NCBI GenBank assembly: GCA_964565665.1 | Contig: CAZMFZ010000042.1 | Location: 1-25,807 of the forward strand | Direction of reading: 5' to 3' | Length of the DNA: 25,807 nucleotides | Source of the DNA: CAZMFZ01 sp964565665 | GTDB lineage: Bacteria > Bacteroidota > Bacteroidia > Cytophagales > UBA9547 | In this document: positions 8,650-17,228 of the stretch, one piece after another | Layout of the letters: the number at the start of each line of letters is the position of its first letter | Position numbering within the stretch: position 1 is the stretch's first letter | The notes under the pieces: generated by a model | Databases searched by the model: none | Told to the model about the DNA's origin: nothing | The model's input: only the letters and a program-made list of their open reading frames with translations | Position numbers and translations under genes: made by a program

Positions 8650-10467
8650 CTAAGTTAATTTTTCAGGCAATAGCCCTTCAATTTTTGCAAATAAATCGTC
8701 AGGATAGAAGGGCTTGAGCAATACATCATCTATGCCTAGAAGCTTGAAATTGTCGTTGGCAAAGCCATAGTTTTCGGCAGTAAGTGCCAGTACAGGAATT
8801 GTTGAATTGATAAGTCTGATTTGTGTTATGGCTTCAAAGCCGCTTATTTGGGGCAATTGTAAATCCATCAATATTATATCATACTGTGTGTCCTTGGCCA
8901 ATTCTACAGCTGTAATTCCGTCTTCTGCGGTATCTACTTGAGCATTCCATCTTTTTAAAAAGGTTTCGGCTACCAGCAAATTCATCTGATTGTCATCTAC
9001 CAATAGCACCCTAATTTCATTTAAATTTCGGTTTTTACTTCCAGTATTTTCAATTGATTCCTGAATTTTATTCTCTTCAAATATTTTAAAATTGAGTGTA
9101 AAATAAAATTTTGTGCCTTTTCCCAAATTGCTTTCTACAAATATTTCACTACCCAACACTTCTATTAATCGTTTGGTGATTGACAAACCCAAGCCTGAAC
9201 CTGAAGTAGTATAGTTTCTGCCTGCATAGGAGAGGTTAGTGGCAAAGTTTTCAAACACATATTTGATTTTTTCCTTGGCGATACCAATGCCCGTGTCTGT
9301 GATTGAGAAATAGATAGATGCGTACCCATTTTGCACACTTTTTAGCCGAATATCCAAAGTCACTTTGCCTGTTTCGGTAAATTTCAATGCATTTGAAAGC
9401 AGGTTGCTTACGATTTGGCTTATTTTTATTTCATCACCAATGAGTGTTTTAGGAATGTTTTTATCAATCTGTACTATAAATTCATTGCCTCTTTCTTGCG
9501 ATTTCTGATAATAGCTATTGCAAATATTTTCTATCAAATCTCTGATTTGAAATTCATTGGTATAAATATTTATATCGCCCGATTCTATTTTGTTGAAGTC
9601 TAAAAGATTGTCGATGAGATGAATAAGACTATCAGTTGAGCTTTTTAAAATAGCAAGTTTGGAAAGTTGTGTTTTTTTTGGAGCTTCTAAAATCAACAAA
9701 TTGCTCAATCCAAGAATGGCATTCAAAGGAGTACGAATATGGTAACTGATGGTTGAAAGAAAATCTGTTTTCGCAAGGCTCGATTTATCAGACATTTTTT
9801 TTGAATCAGCCAACGCTTTTTCTACCCTCCGCCTTTGCCTTATTTCATTTAGTAAAAAATATTCATTTTGGGTACTTATAACCTTTTGCGAATAAATCAC
9901 AATTATCAACACAAGGCAACTTTCAGAGAATGCCAAAAACTCGGCCCATTTGATGGCTTTTTCAGAATATTTCAATCCAAAATCAAAGCTCACTGAGCTA
10001 TGCTTGATTACCAAATAACTGGCTATTGCTAAGAAGTAAAAAACAATTATTTTCAAGTAATCGGTAGATTTATATAAAAATAAAGCAACGGTAGAGCTTG
10101 CGACCAATATAGTTACGCCCATCTCTTTGATATTTAGTATAAAGCTGATAAACAATATATACCCATGCATCGATAGTAGAAAAACCGCTTTTGAAGTTTC
10201 AAATTTTTTATATTTATTGAGCAACAAACAACCGACATTTATACCAGCCCAACTCACATCTGCATAAAAGAGTGCTTCCAACCCAATCATATATAGGTAT
10301 AAACCAGTGCATACGAGGGTGATTGTTAAAAAAAAGTGAATGATGTTGCTAAGCTTCAAGATTTTAGTCTTCTGCCTATTTAACCTCGACTTTTCAAATC
10401 CCAAATTTGATATGTAGTAAAAGGCAGTTTGCAGGTCAGGCAGCAATTGAGATAGGTAGTTTTTCAA
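8650..10467 (-). CDS. Hybrid histidine kinase with C-terminal receiver
   Basis: Membrane hybrid sensor. About six hydrophobic helices occupy residues 41-195 with no large external domain. A short coiled linker leads to HisKA with phospho-acceptor His243 (YHIRTPL). The ATPase has N359 in NLLSNALKF, G1 DTGIGI 391-396 and G2 GSGLGL 423-428. A complete receiver follows at about 486-600: Asp491/Asp492, phospho-acceptor Asp535 (ILMDLQLP), Thr563 and Lys585. No histidine phosphotransfer protein or DNA-binding output is adjacent, so the downstream partner is elsewhere or the receiver tunes the kinase itself. The start is TTG; an in-frame TAA lies only 9 bases upstream and the next ATG is at codon 60, inside the membrane region. 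A TAGTTTTG (-7 consensus) sits on the minus strand at 10540-10533. Confidence 0.93.
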   Translation of the reverse strand: MKNYLSQLLPDLQTAFYYISNLGFEKSRLNRQKTKILKLSNIIHFFLTITLVCTGLYLYMIGLEALFYADVSWAGINVGCLLLNKYKKFETSKAVFLLSMHGYILFISFILNIKEMGVTILVASSTVALFLYKSTDYLKIIVFYFLAIASYLVIKHSSVSFDFGLKYSEKAIKWAEFLAFSESCLVLIIVIYSQKVISTQNEYFLLNEIRQRRRVEKALADSKKMSDKSSLAKTDFLSTISYHIRTPLNAILGLSNLLILEAPKKTQLSKLAILKSSTDSLIHLIDNLLDFNKIESGDINIYTNEFQIRDLIENICNSYYQKSQERGNEFIVQIDKNIPKTLIGDEIKISQIVSNLLSNALKFTETGKVTLDIRLKSVQNGYASIYFSITDTGIGIAKEKIKYVFENFATNLSYAGRNYTTSGSGLGLSITKRLIEVLGSEIFVESNLGKGTKFYFTLNFKIFEENKIQESIENTGSKNRNLNEIRVLLVDDNQMNLLVAETFLKRWNAQVDTAEDGITAVELAKDTQYDIILMDLQLPQISGFEAITQIRLINSTIPVLALTAENYGFANDNFKLLGIDDVLLKPFYPDDLFAKIEGLLPEKLT

Positions 10468-10589
10468 AGTATTGCTTTAAATATTTTTAGGCTTATAAAA
10501 AAAAGACCATGAATCCATCAGACACATTTAACCAAAACTAAGAATTTAAAATGTGATTATAAACTATCTTAAGCCTTTGCAGATAAGCA

Positions 10590-10685
10590 ATGAAACGGGC
10601 ACTCAAGATGAGTTTACAAAAAATAGGGATGCTATCGGATTTAGAGAAGCTCCGATTTGGGACTAAGACAATTAAAAAGTATTAG
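10590..10685 (+). CDS. Possible 31-residue basic peptide
   Basis: ATG-to-TAG frame of 31 codons in the otherwise empty 219-bp gap between the hybrid kinase and the M23 peptidase genes. The product is strongly basic, starting MKRALKMSLQKIGML and ending KTIKKY, with no hydrophobic span. It ends one base before the stop of the convergent peptidase gene. A weak 6-bp inverted repeat (10634-10639/10651-10656) lies within it. There is no recognised family and no ribosome-binding signal, so it may be a chance frame. Confidence 0.2.
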   Translation: MKRALKMSLQKIGMLSDLEKLRFGTKTIKKY

Positions 10686-10686
10686 A

Positions 10687-12021
10687 CTAAGGAACTTGAA
10701 TCCACCCATCTTTTTGATTGCCTTGCACATATTCAAATCCATTAAAGGTAGCAAATACGCCTACTTCGATCCCTGAGCGAAGGGTGTCTTTAGCCACAAG
10801 CCGCAAAGTATCGATAGCCTCATCATACAAGGCTGTTGATTTTATTATCCTTCTATTTTTTAGCGAGTGTTCCAAGCTAGTCAGCGATTTGCTTAATACA
10901 AAGCCTTGCTTTCCATTAGGTAGTTCCACATGCAACCATTTGTCGCCCCCTCCTATTATGGTACAGAATGTATTTCTATTTAAGAGTATAGATTTTTGCG
11001 ATTTCAAACCTTGAGAAAAGTGTAAGGCTGTACCTTTTGCAGAAGCACGCATGATGGTATTTATCAATTCTGGGTTTTTAATTTCCAAAGGCAGTGAACT
11101 TGCACTTTGAAATACAAAACTGTAAGGATCAATGGCACCTGAGTAATCATAAATACCGAAATGAAGATGGGGCACTGTAGTAGAAGCATTGCCTGTGTTG
11201 CCTACAGTTCCAATCACATCGCCAGCATTCACCATTTGGCCTGCGTAAACCATTTGTGTGTCCAAGTGGGCATAATATAAAGTATGCCCACTCATATCGG
11301 CTAAATAAACAACCTTTCCTCCTTTGGGGTTAGTTCCTACTCTGCTAATTATTCCAGGCTGGGAAGCTACCACTGAAGTTCCTTTTCTGGAAATAATATC
11401 TATTCCTTCGTGTTTTCTTGTGCCTCTGTCGCGGATATCGCCAAATATACTGATGATATCTTTTCCGCTTTTACCTTGCACAGGAAATACAAAAGAAGGT
11501 TTGCTTTCAATTGTAATGTGAAATTGGCAGGTGATTAACAACTCAGGTTGAAGCCTAAGCAAATAAGTAGTATTTTTAGTTACATTGTGCTCAATAATTT
11601 GCGTTGAATCAGTTAAAACCACGGTTCGAGGAGGATTATCGACCCCAAATACATCTAAAAAAACTTTAGCAGGCAATCGAGAAATAACTTTGGTAGTGAT
11701 TACCAGCTTTTCACCTTTTTTCGCATTGAAGCGATAACTTACCGCTCTGGTTTTTTCAGAAGGGAAATAAAGTGTTTCTCTAAATGGAATTTTTACCCAG
11801 AGTGAATCTTGAAGTGCTTTTTGACCAGATTTTATCCAATTGCGACCTAAAGCACTTGTCTCAAGTCCCGCTCTGCTCAAAGATTCTTGATAGTTTTCGT
11901 AAGGGGAAGCTTTCCTGAAAACTTCACTTAATGTATTGCTGATATTCCCGCCTTTACAGTTGAATAAGAAAATGACAATAAAAACGCAATACCTTATATT
12001 TATTAATTTGAAGGCAGACAT
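10687..12021 (-). CDS. M23 (LytM) peptidase lipoprotein with SH3-like tail
   Basis: Predicted envelope zinc endopeptidase cutting peptidoglycan cross-bridges or stems. From the ATG at 12021 the protein has a hydrophobic signal with a lipobox ending in Cys22 (FLFNC). A beta-rich region of about 150 residues resembles a pre-peptidase domain. The LytM core has all its zinc and catalytic positions: His204 and Asp208 (HEGID), His252 (YYAHL), His285 and His287 (PHLHFG). A bacterial SH3-like segment follows (around GGDKWLHVELPNGKQGFV), and the tail ends WIQVP. The frame also opens from an ATG at 12063. I prefer 12021 because AGGA precedes it and the signal peptide then has normal length. The lipobox lacks the usual small residue before Cys, so the lipid anchor is likely but not certain. 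Confidence 0.88.
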   Translation of the reverse strand: MSAFKLINIRYCVFIVIFLFNCKGGNISNTLSEVFRKASPYENYQESLSRAGLETSALGRNWIKSGQKALQDSLWVKIPFRETLYFPSEKTRAVSYRFNAKKGEKLVITTKVISRLPAKVFLDVFGVDNPPRTVVLTDSTQIIEHNVTKNTTYLLRLQPELLITCQFHITIESKPSFVFPVQGKSGKDIISIFGDIRDRGTRKHEGIDIISRKGTSVVASQPGIISRVGTNPKGGKVVYLADMSGHTLYYAHLDTQMVYAGQMVNAGDVIGTVGNTGNASTTVPHLHFGIYDYSGAIDPYSFVFQSASSLPLEIKNPELINTIMRASAKGTALHFSQGLKSQKSILLNRNTFCTIIGGGDKWLHVELPNGKQGFVLSKSLTSLEHSLKNRRIIKSTALYDEAIDTLRLVAKDTLRSGIEVGVFATFNGFEYVQGNQKDGWIQVP

Positions 12022-12192
12022 ATTTCCTGATGAATTGTATAAAGTGCAATACAGGAAAACCATGCCATATCTTTTGCATTCTAGGGTCTACAGCTATCAT
12101 TTGAGTTTGGAAAGACGGCTTTAAGAATTCCCCAATTCAAAAAGATAAATAATAATTTGAAATGTGAATATATAACTTGGCAGCTAACTCAT

Positions 12193-12200
12193 TAACTTCG
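12193..12200 (+). promoter_or_regulatory. Candidate -7 box of dxr
   Basis: TAACTTCG is one base from the Bacteroidota -7 consensus TAnnTTTG. A start of transcription near 12206 would leave only about 10-17 nt before the TTG start. No well-spaced -33 TTG is present, so support is modest. The same octamer precedes ettA on the minus strand (15784-15777). Confidence 0.25.
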
Positions 12201-12216
12201 CCAGCTTATTGCTTCT

Positions 12217-13386
12217 TTGATTTTGATTACTGAAAATAAAAAACGCCACCTTGCCATTCTTGGCTCTACAGGTTCTATAGGTACGCAAGCACTGGATGTG
12301 GTTCGAAGCCACAAAGATAAATTTGAAATTGAAGTACTTTCAGCCCAAAGCAATGCTGATCTGTTGATAGCCCAAGCCATTGAATTTCAGCCCAATGTGG
12401 TGGTAATTGGCAATGAAAACCTGTACGACAAAGTATTTTCAGCCCTCGACAGCCACCAAATAAAAGTATATAGCGGGGCGAAATCGCTTCTTTCTGTAGT
12501 GGAAATGGGCAGCATTGATATGGTACTTACAGCTATGGTGGGTTATGCAGGACTGTTGCCTACTATTCATGCCATAAAAGCGGGCAAAACCATTGCCTTG
12601 GCAAATAAAGAAACCATGGTGGTGGCTGGTGAACTCATTACCAAGCTAGCTTACGAAAAGGGAGTTGATATACTGCCTGTCGATTCGGAACATTCGGCTA
12701 TTTTTCAATGTTTGGTAGGTGAATTTCACAATCCGATTGAGAAAATAATACTGACCGCTTCAGGTGGGCCATTTCGTGGAAAAGAGATTGATTTCTTGAA
12801 AACTGTAACCAAAACCCAGGCTTTAAAACATCCCAATTGGACAATGGGAGCAAAGATAACCATCGATTCTGCCACCTTGATGAATAAAGGTTTGGAAGTG
12901 ATTGAAGCCAAGTGGCTGTTTGCTTTGAAGCCGAATCAGATTGAAGTTATCGTTCATCCGCAATCTATAATTCATTCGATGGTGCAGTTTAAAGATGGAT
13001 CAATGAAAGCCCAAATGGGGCTGCCCGACATGAAACTGCCCATTCAGTTTGCCATTGGCTATCCTGCAAGACTGCAATCCGATTTTCCTCGTTTTGATTT
13101 TGCCAACTATCCCAGTTTAACTTTTGAAAAGCCCGATACGTGTACTTTCAGATGTTTAGATATAGCATATAATGCCATGCAAAAAGGAGGAAATGCTGCT
13201 TGTGTAATGAATGCTGCCAATGAAATAGCTGTGCAGGCATTTCTAGAAGATAGAATTAACTTTTTAAGCATCGCTGATGTAGTTGAAAAAACCATGAAAT
13301 TAAGCAGCTTTGTCGCTAAGCCTACTTTAGATGAATATATAAACAGCGATTTGGAAGCCAGAGCAATTGCGGGTGGGCTGGTGTAA
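12217..13386 (+). CDS. dxr: 1-deoxy-D-xylulose 5-phosphate reductoisomerase
   Basis: Second enzyme of the MEP isoprenoid pathway: NADPH-dependent rearrangement and reduction of DXP to MEP. The Rossmann motif GSTGSIG is at residues 16-22. NKET is at 130-133. The metal ligands are Asp156 and Glu158 in VDSEHSAIFQ and Glu227 in MNKGLEVIEAKW. The flexible-loop region is around TASGGPFRG and HPNWTMG. The C-terminal domain has NAANEIAVQAFL. Length (389) is normal. There is no ATG at the 5' end: an in-frame TAA at 12193-12195 limits the start, and TTG at 12217 or 12223 is the best choice. It is a single gene here. Confidence 0.95.
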   Translation: MILITENKKRHLAILGSTGSIGTQALDVVRSHKDKFEIEVLSAQSNADLLIAQAIEFQPNVVVIGNENLYDKVFSALDSHQIKVYSGAKSLLSVVEMGSIDMVLTAMVGYAGLLPTIHAIKAGKTIALANKETMVVAGELITKLAYEKGVDILPVDSEHSAIFQCLVGEFHNPIEKIILTASGGPFRGKEIDFLKTVTKTQALKHPNWTMGAKITIDSATLMNKGLEVIEAKWLFALKPNQIEVIVHPQSIIHSMVQFKDGSMKAQMGLPDMKLPIQFAIGYPARLQSDFPRFDFANYPSLTFEKPDTCTFRCLDIAYNAMQKGGNAACVMNAANEIAVQAFLEDRINFLSIADVVEKTMKLSSFVAKPTLDEYINSDLEARAIAGGLV

Positions 13387-13632
13387 CGGCATCAATAATT
13401 GTGTATTAGGGGCTTTTGTTGTAACCTGATTTTTATAATTGGCTTCTAAACTTCGTAATGTTTTTTTAGCTTTGAGAAAAAACGGTGAAACACCTGTTAA
13501 TTTCCATATCAATTTTAATTTTCTCAACTTGTAAACATAATAGCGAGCCAACCCCATTACAATTGATCCGACTAAAGTCAAGATGATACTGATTGGAAAG
13601 AAGATAAAACCTGGGACGAAAAATAATTCCAA
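13327..13632 (-). CDS. Doubtful hypothetical membrane protein
   Basis: A 101-codon frame starting with TTG right after a TAA. It encodes a hydrophobic N-terminus (about residues 5-28), a strongly basic stretch (KLRKLKLIWK), then polar sequence. Its last 60 bases run antisense through the end of dxr, which argues against it being intact. The hydrophobic-then-basic pattern is protein-like, so this may be a degraded membrane protein whose stop has been lost. No family is recognised. Confidence 0.25.
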   Translation of the reverse strand: MELFFVPGFIFFPISIILTLVGSIVMGLARYYVYKLRKLKLIWKLTGVSPFFLKAKKTLRSLEANYKNQVTTKAPNTQLLMPLHQPTRNCSGFQIAVYIFI

Positions 13633-14019
13633 TTATTTGATTTCAGTGATTCTTTAGATTATTCTGAAGCGGACAAATCAAATAATATAAGAACTTATTT
13701 TTATCCAAATCCAATAGAATGAATCGGAATTTTTGGTTTCTCAATATCCAATCAAACTGTACTAAAATATGTTCTTGTAGACCAAAGTCTTAATATTCTC
13801 AAAAAAGAGGCTTTGTTAATAAAACTAAACCCTATAGAAATAGATACCACTCAAATTGATGTTCCTGTTGTTTCTTTTGAAAATGATTCAAGTACTGCAA
13901 CACAAGTTTTTTTGAATCTATCGTCTTTCAAAAAAGGCTACTACAGGCTTTATTATGCTTTTTACAACTTCAATAAGGAAATTTATTTTAAAGGGCATGG
14001 CGATATAAAGAGGCAATAA
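13627..14019 (+). pseudogene. Broken hypothetical gene with in-frame TGA
   Basis: One plus-strand frame reads as convincing protein from 13627 to 14019 except for a TGA at 13720-13722. Before it comes FSDSLDYSEADKSNNIRTYF and YPNPIE. After it the frame continues for 98 codons, with segments such as KYVLVDQSLNILKKEALLIK and YYRLYYAFYNFNKEIYFKGH, to a TAA at 14017-14019. The TTG at 13813 would give only a 68-residue tail with no signal peptide. It looks like the remains of a small secreted or lipoprotein gene that has lost its 5' end. The family is not recognised. A TGA-for-TGG substitution or a sequencing error would explain the break. Confidence 0.45.
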
Positions 14020-14077
14020 AACTAAAAGGGTCAAAGTATCTGTGAACACACTGTTAACCGTTTTTCAAAATAAACAT

Positions 14078-15748
14078 CTACACCAACTTCCTGTATTTTA
14101 CCCGTTTAGGCTCAGTATCACCCAATCGTTTTTTGCGGTTTTCTTCGTAATCTGAGAAATTGCCTTCAAACCAATATACTTGCGAATCGCCCTCAAATGC
14201 CAAAATATGGGTGGCTACCCGGTCGAGAAACCACCGATCATGCGAAATAATTACGGCACATCCTGCAAAATTTTCCAAAGCTTCTTCCAAAGCACGAATG
14301 GCATTTACATCTAAATCGTTTGTAGGTTCATCCAATAAGATCAAGTTTGCGCCTTGCTTGAGCGACATGGCCAAATGCACTCTGTTGCGTTCTCCTCCAG
14401 ATAATGTGCCAATTTTCTTTTCCTGATCTGAACCCGAAAAATTGAATTTGCTCACATAAGCTCGTGAATTTACTTGCAATCCACCTACTAACATAGTATC
14501 TGTGCCACCTGAAATGGCCTTGTAAACCGAGTCTTCTGCAATAAGATTGTCGTGTTCCTGATCAACATAAGATATTTCTACTGTATCGCCCACTTCAAAT
14601 TCCCCTCCCAATGGCTTTAACTCATTGGTAATCAGCTTAAATAGGGTAGTTTTTCCTGCACCGTTTGGCCCTATTATTCCTACAATTCCATTGGGAGGCA
14701 ATGCAAACGAAAGCTCATCGTAAAGCAAACGATCTCCAAATCCCATCTTTACCCCCTTCGCTTCTATTACTTTTGAACCCAATCTTTTGCCATTTGGAAT
14801 GAACATTTCCAGCTTTTGTTCTTTCTCTTTCAGCTCTTCCCCAGCCATTTTCTCGTAGGCACCCAACCTTGCTTTCGACTTTGCCTGACGGGCTTTAGGT
14901 GCCAATTTCACCCATTCCAACTCTCTTTCAAGTGTTTTTTGGCGTTTCGACTCCGATTTCTCCTCTTGTTTCAAACGATTGCTTTTCTGTTCTAGCCAAG
15001 AAGTATAGTTTCCTTTCCAAGGTATGCCTTCGCCTCGATCTAATTCTAAAATCCAACCTGCAACGTTATCTAAGAAATATCGATCATGGGTTACGGCTAT
15101 CACAGTACCTTTATATTGCTGCAAATGTTGCTCAAGCCATAAAATAGATTCCGCATCCAAATGGTTGGTAGGCTCATCTAAAAGCAATACATCAGGCTCT
15201 TTTAACAATAATCTTGTCAAGGCTACCCTACGTTTTTCACCTCCAGATAGGTTTTTAATCAATGCATCTTCGGGTGGGCAGCGCAATGCATCCATGGCTC
15301 TTTCGAGTTTTGAATCTAGCTCCCAAGCATTTAAATTATCGAGCTTTTCTTGCACAAGCCCTTGGCGATCAATGAGTTTAGTCATTTCATCGTCTGTCAT
15401 TTCTTCTCCGAACTTTAAGTTAATTTCTTCAAATTCAGCTAATAAATCTACTACTTCTTGTGTGCCTTCTTGCACAATTTCCCGCACCGTTTTGGTAGGA
15501 TCAAGGTTGGGTTCTTGCTCTAAATAGCCTACCGAATAGCCAGGAGAGAAAACTACATTACCCAAAAAATCTTTATCAACTCCAGCAATGATTTTCATTA
15601 AAGTAGATTTTCCAGAACCATTTAGCCCTAAAATTCCAATTTTAGCACCGTAAAAAAACGAAAGGTATATGTCTTTAAGAATTTGTTTTTTGGGCGGAAT
15701 TACCTTTCCCACACCTGACATAGAAAAAATAATAGTCTCGTTGCTCAT
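14078..15748 (-). CDS. ettA: ABC-F translation factor EttA
   Basis: Energy-dependent translational throttle: a soluble twin-ATPase that binds the ribosomal E site and gates the first elongation step according to ATP/ADP. Two ABC domains carry Walker A at 41-48 (GLNGSGKS) and 360-367 (GPNGAGKT), signatures LSGGEK 167-172 and LSGGER 449-454, and catalytic Glu192 and Glu474. An extended inter-domain linker (about 240-325) is rich in Lys, Arg and Glu, and an arm insertion (about 95-140) lies in the first domain. The 556-residue length and end (KRVKYRKLV) fit EttA closely (E. coli 555). It has no membrane segments. TAACTTCG upstream on the minus strand (15784-15777) is a possible -7 element. Confidence 0.95.
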   Translation of the reverse strand: MSNETIIFSMSGVGKVIPPKKQILKDIYLSFFYGAKIGILGLNGSGKSTLMKIIAGVDKDFLGNVVFSPGYSVGYLEQEPNLDPTKTVREIVQEGTQEVVDLLAEFEEINLKFGEEMTDDEMTKLIDRQGLVQEKLDNLNAWELDSKLERAMDALRCPPEDALIKNLSGGEKRRVALTRLLLKEPDVLLLDEPTNHLDAESILWLEQHLQQYKGTVIAVTHDRYFLDNVAGWILELDRGEGIPWKGNYTSWLEQKSNRLKQEEKSESKRQKTLERELEWVKLAPKARQAKSKARLGAYEKMAGEELKEKEQKLEMFIPNGKRLGSKVIEAKGVKMGFGDRLLYDELSFALPPNGIVGIIGPNGAGKTTLFKLITNELKPLGGEFEVGDTVEISYVDQEHDNLIAEDSVYKAISGGTDTMLVGGLQVNSRAYVSKFNFSGSDQEKKIGTLSGGERNRVHLAMSLKQGANLILLDEPTNDLDVNAIRALEEALENFAGCAVIISHDRWFLDRVATHILAFEGDSQVYWFEGNFSDYEENRKKRLGDTEPKRVKYRKLV

Positions 15749-15879
15749 TATATTTTGGTAGATTATTTTCGGGCTGCGAAGTTAAGAATTGCAGGCGAAC
15801 AATATTCTGAAACACTTGAATAATATTAATAGTGGAAAATGGAATATGCTACGTCTACCAAATCCCTTAAAACAAAGAA

Positions 15880-15914
15880 AGCTTTTCGAGCGGATAATAA
15901 TCACTTGAAAAGCT
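15880..15914 (-). terminator. Weak candidate terminator after the isomerase gene
   Basis: An 8-bp inverted repeat, AGCTTTTC at 15880-15887 with its complement at 15907-15914 and a 19-nt loop, lies 18-52 nt beyond the minus-strand isomerase stop. On that strand it is followed by TTTCTTTGTTTT. The long loop makes it weak. Confidence 0.3.
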
Positions 15915-15931
15915 AAAAAAATTAAGTGAAA

Positions 15932-17191
15932 TTATCCTCTTTCTCTTACAAGATTACCTCTCACACTATTCTCTCTGTAAAACTCTATCGGATTGATAGC
16001 TGCCCCAGATTGCAAACGTGCCTCAGCCAACAAAGCCCTTACATCTGTGCGGAAAGCATGTTGCATAATTTCTTGTGCTTTTACTGCATCATTTTTCTCT
16101 TGAGCCAATTCCAATTTTTTTCTGTCAATTATTAAAGCTTCCGCATAGGCAATTTTAATGGCTTCTACCGATTGAAGTAAATCTTCAAGTGGATCTTTGG
16201 TGTTGTGCGAGGCATCTATCATCCAACCAAAACCTGATTTTGATAAATCTCCACCTGGCACGCCATCTACTAATTCATTGAATATTAAATATAGCTGGTA
16301 TGGGCGAAGCGAGCCTACAGTCAAATCATCGTCTGCATATTTAGAGTCGTTGAAATGGAAACCGCCCAATTTGCCTTCCATTATAAGGCGAGATACAATT
16401 TGCTCTATATTACAATTGGGCAAATGATGCCCCAAATCGACCAAGCATTTCGCCTTCGCTCCTAATTTTTGTGCCAAAAGCAGCGATGTACCCCAATCTT
16501 GAATAACGGTGGAATAAAATGCTGGTTCGAATGGTTTATGTTCTGTAAATACAAACCAATCGTCTGGCAAGGCCTTATAAATGGCTTTCAGTGCATCTAA
16601 TGTACGTTCAAAGGCCTTTCTTTGGTGTTGCTGACCAGGGAAATTTGCCCCATCTGCCAACCAAACCGTGAGCGATTTCGAACCCACCTGTTTGCCTATT
16701 TCTATTACTTCCAAATTATGCTCAATGGCTTGCTCCCGTATAGAAGTTTCTGTGTTGCAGAGCGATCCAAATTTGTATGTCAGGGCTTGGCCAGGTTGGT
16801 CTTGAAATGTATTTGAATTCATGGCATCGAACTGAATGCCAAAAGAATCGGCCATTTGTTTTACCGCTTTCACATCTTTTGGGGTATCCCACGGAATGTG
16901 CATTGAAACAGCCCCACTCGAGCGATTTACCGCATGAAGTAGACCAATGTCTTCCATCTTTTGCTCGAAACTAACAGGTTCGCCTTTTCCAGGGAATCTA
17001 CCAAAACGAGTGCCTCCTGTACTCAATGCCCAACTAGGTATGGCTATTTGATATGTTTTTAATTTTTCAATTACCTCTTTTACATTTACTCCCTCATCGG
17101 AAAGAATTGAAGAAATGGAAGCAAATCGTTTGGAATGCGATTTTTCATGTTTGGCATTATGCGTATCTATTTGTGATTTGTTTATTAGCAT
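15932..17191 (-). CDS. rhaI: RhaI-type L-rhamnose/sugar isomerase
   Basis: TIM-barrel, metal-dependent aldose-ketose isomerase of the RhaI family (L-rhamnose to L-rhamnulose in characterised members, some of which accept other sugars). The expected metal and catalytic residues are present at matching spacing: Glu217 and Lys219 (TEHKP), Asp252 and His255 (VDLGHH), His279 (GFHFND), Asp287/Asp289 (ADDDL) and Asp326 (WMIDASHN), plus His98 (SMHIPWD). At 419 residues it is close to the usual 420-430. No rhamnulokinase, aldolase or RhaS-type regulator is adjacent. Instead the gene lies 37 bp downstream of a secreted PF06439 protein, probably in one transcript. The real substrate is therefore open; rhamnose is the family default. 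Confidence 0.85.
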   Translation of the reverse strand: MLINKSQIDTHNAKHEKSHSKRFASISSILSDEGVNVKEVIEKLKTYQIAIPSWALSTGGTRFGRFPGKGEPVSFEQKMEDIGLLHAVNRSSGAVSMHIPWDTPKDVKAVKQMADSFGIQFDAMNSNTFQDQPGQALTYKFGSLCNTETSIREQAIEHNLEVIEIGKQVGSKSLTVWLADGANFPGQQHQRKAFERTLDALKAIYKALPDDWFVFTEHKPFEPAFYSTVIQDWGTSLLLAQKLGAKAKCLVDLGHHLPNCNIEQIVSRLIMEGKLGGFHFNDSKYADDDLTVGSLRPYQLYLIFNELVDGVPGGDLSKSGFGWMIDASHNTKDPLEDLLQSVEAIKIAYAEALIIDRKKLELAQEKNDAVKAQEIMQHAFRTDVRALLAEARLQSGAAINPIEFYRENSVRGNLVRERG

Positions 17192-17228
17192 TATCAGTTA
17201 AAAATAAAATGGTTTAATATTAATATGT

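Noticed and set aside
8644..8663. AACTT/AAGTT followed by T5 between the ABC exporter and hybrid kinase genes as a terminator
   Set aside because: Stem of 4-5 bp is too short to call.
10634..10656. ATCGGA/TCCGAT inverted repeat after the M23 gene as a terminator
   Set aside because: Only 6 bp with an 11-nt loop and no T run on the relevant strand.
15024..15527. 167-codon plus-strand frame opposite ettA
   Set aside because: Fully antisense to intact ABC motifs; the translation is Ser-rich with no domain.
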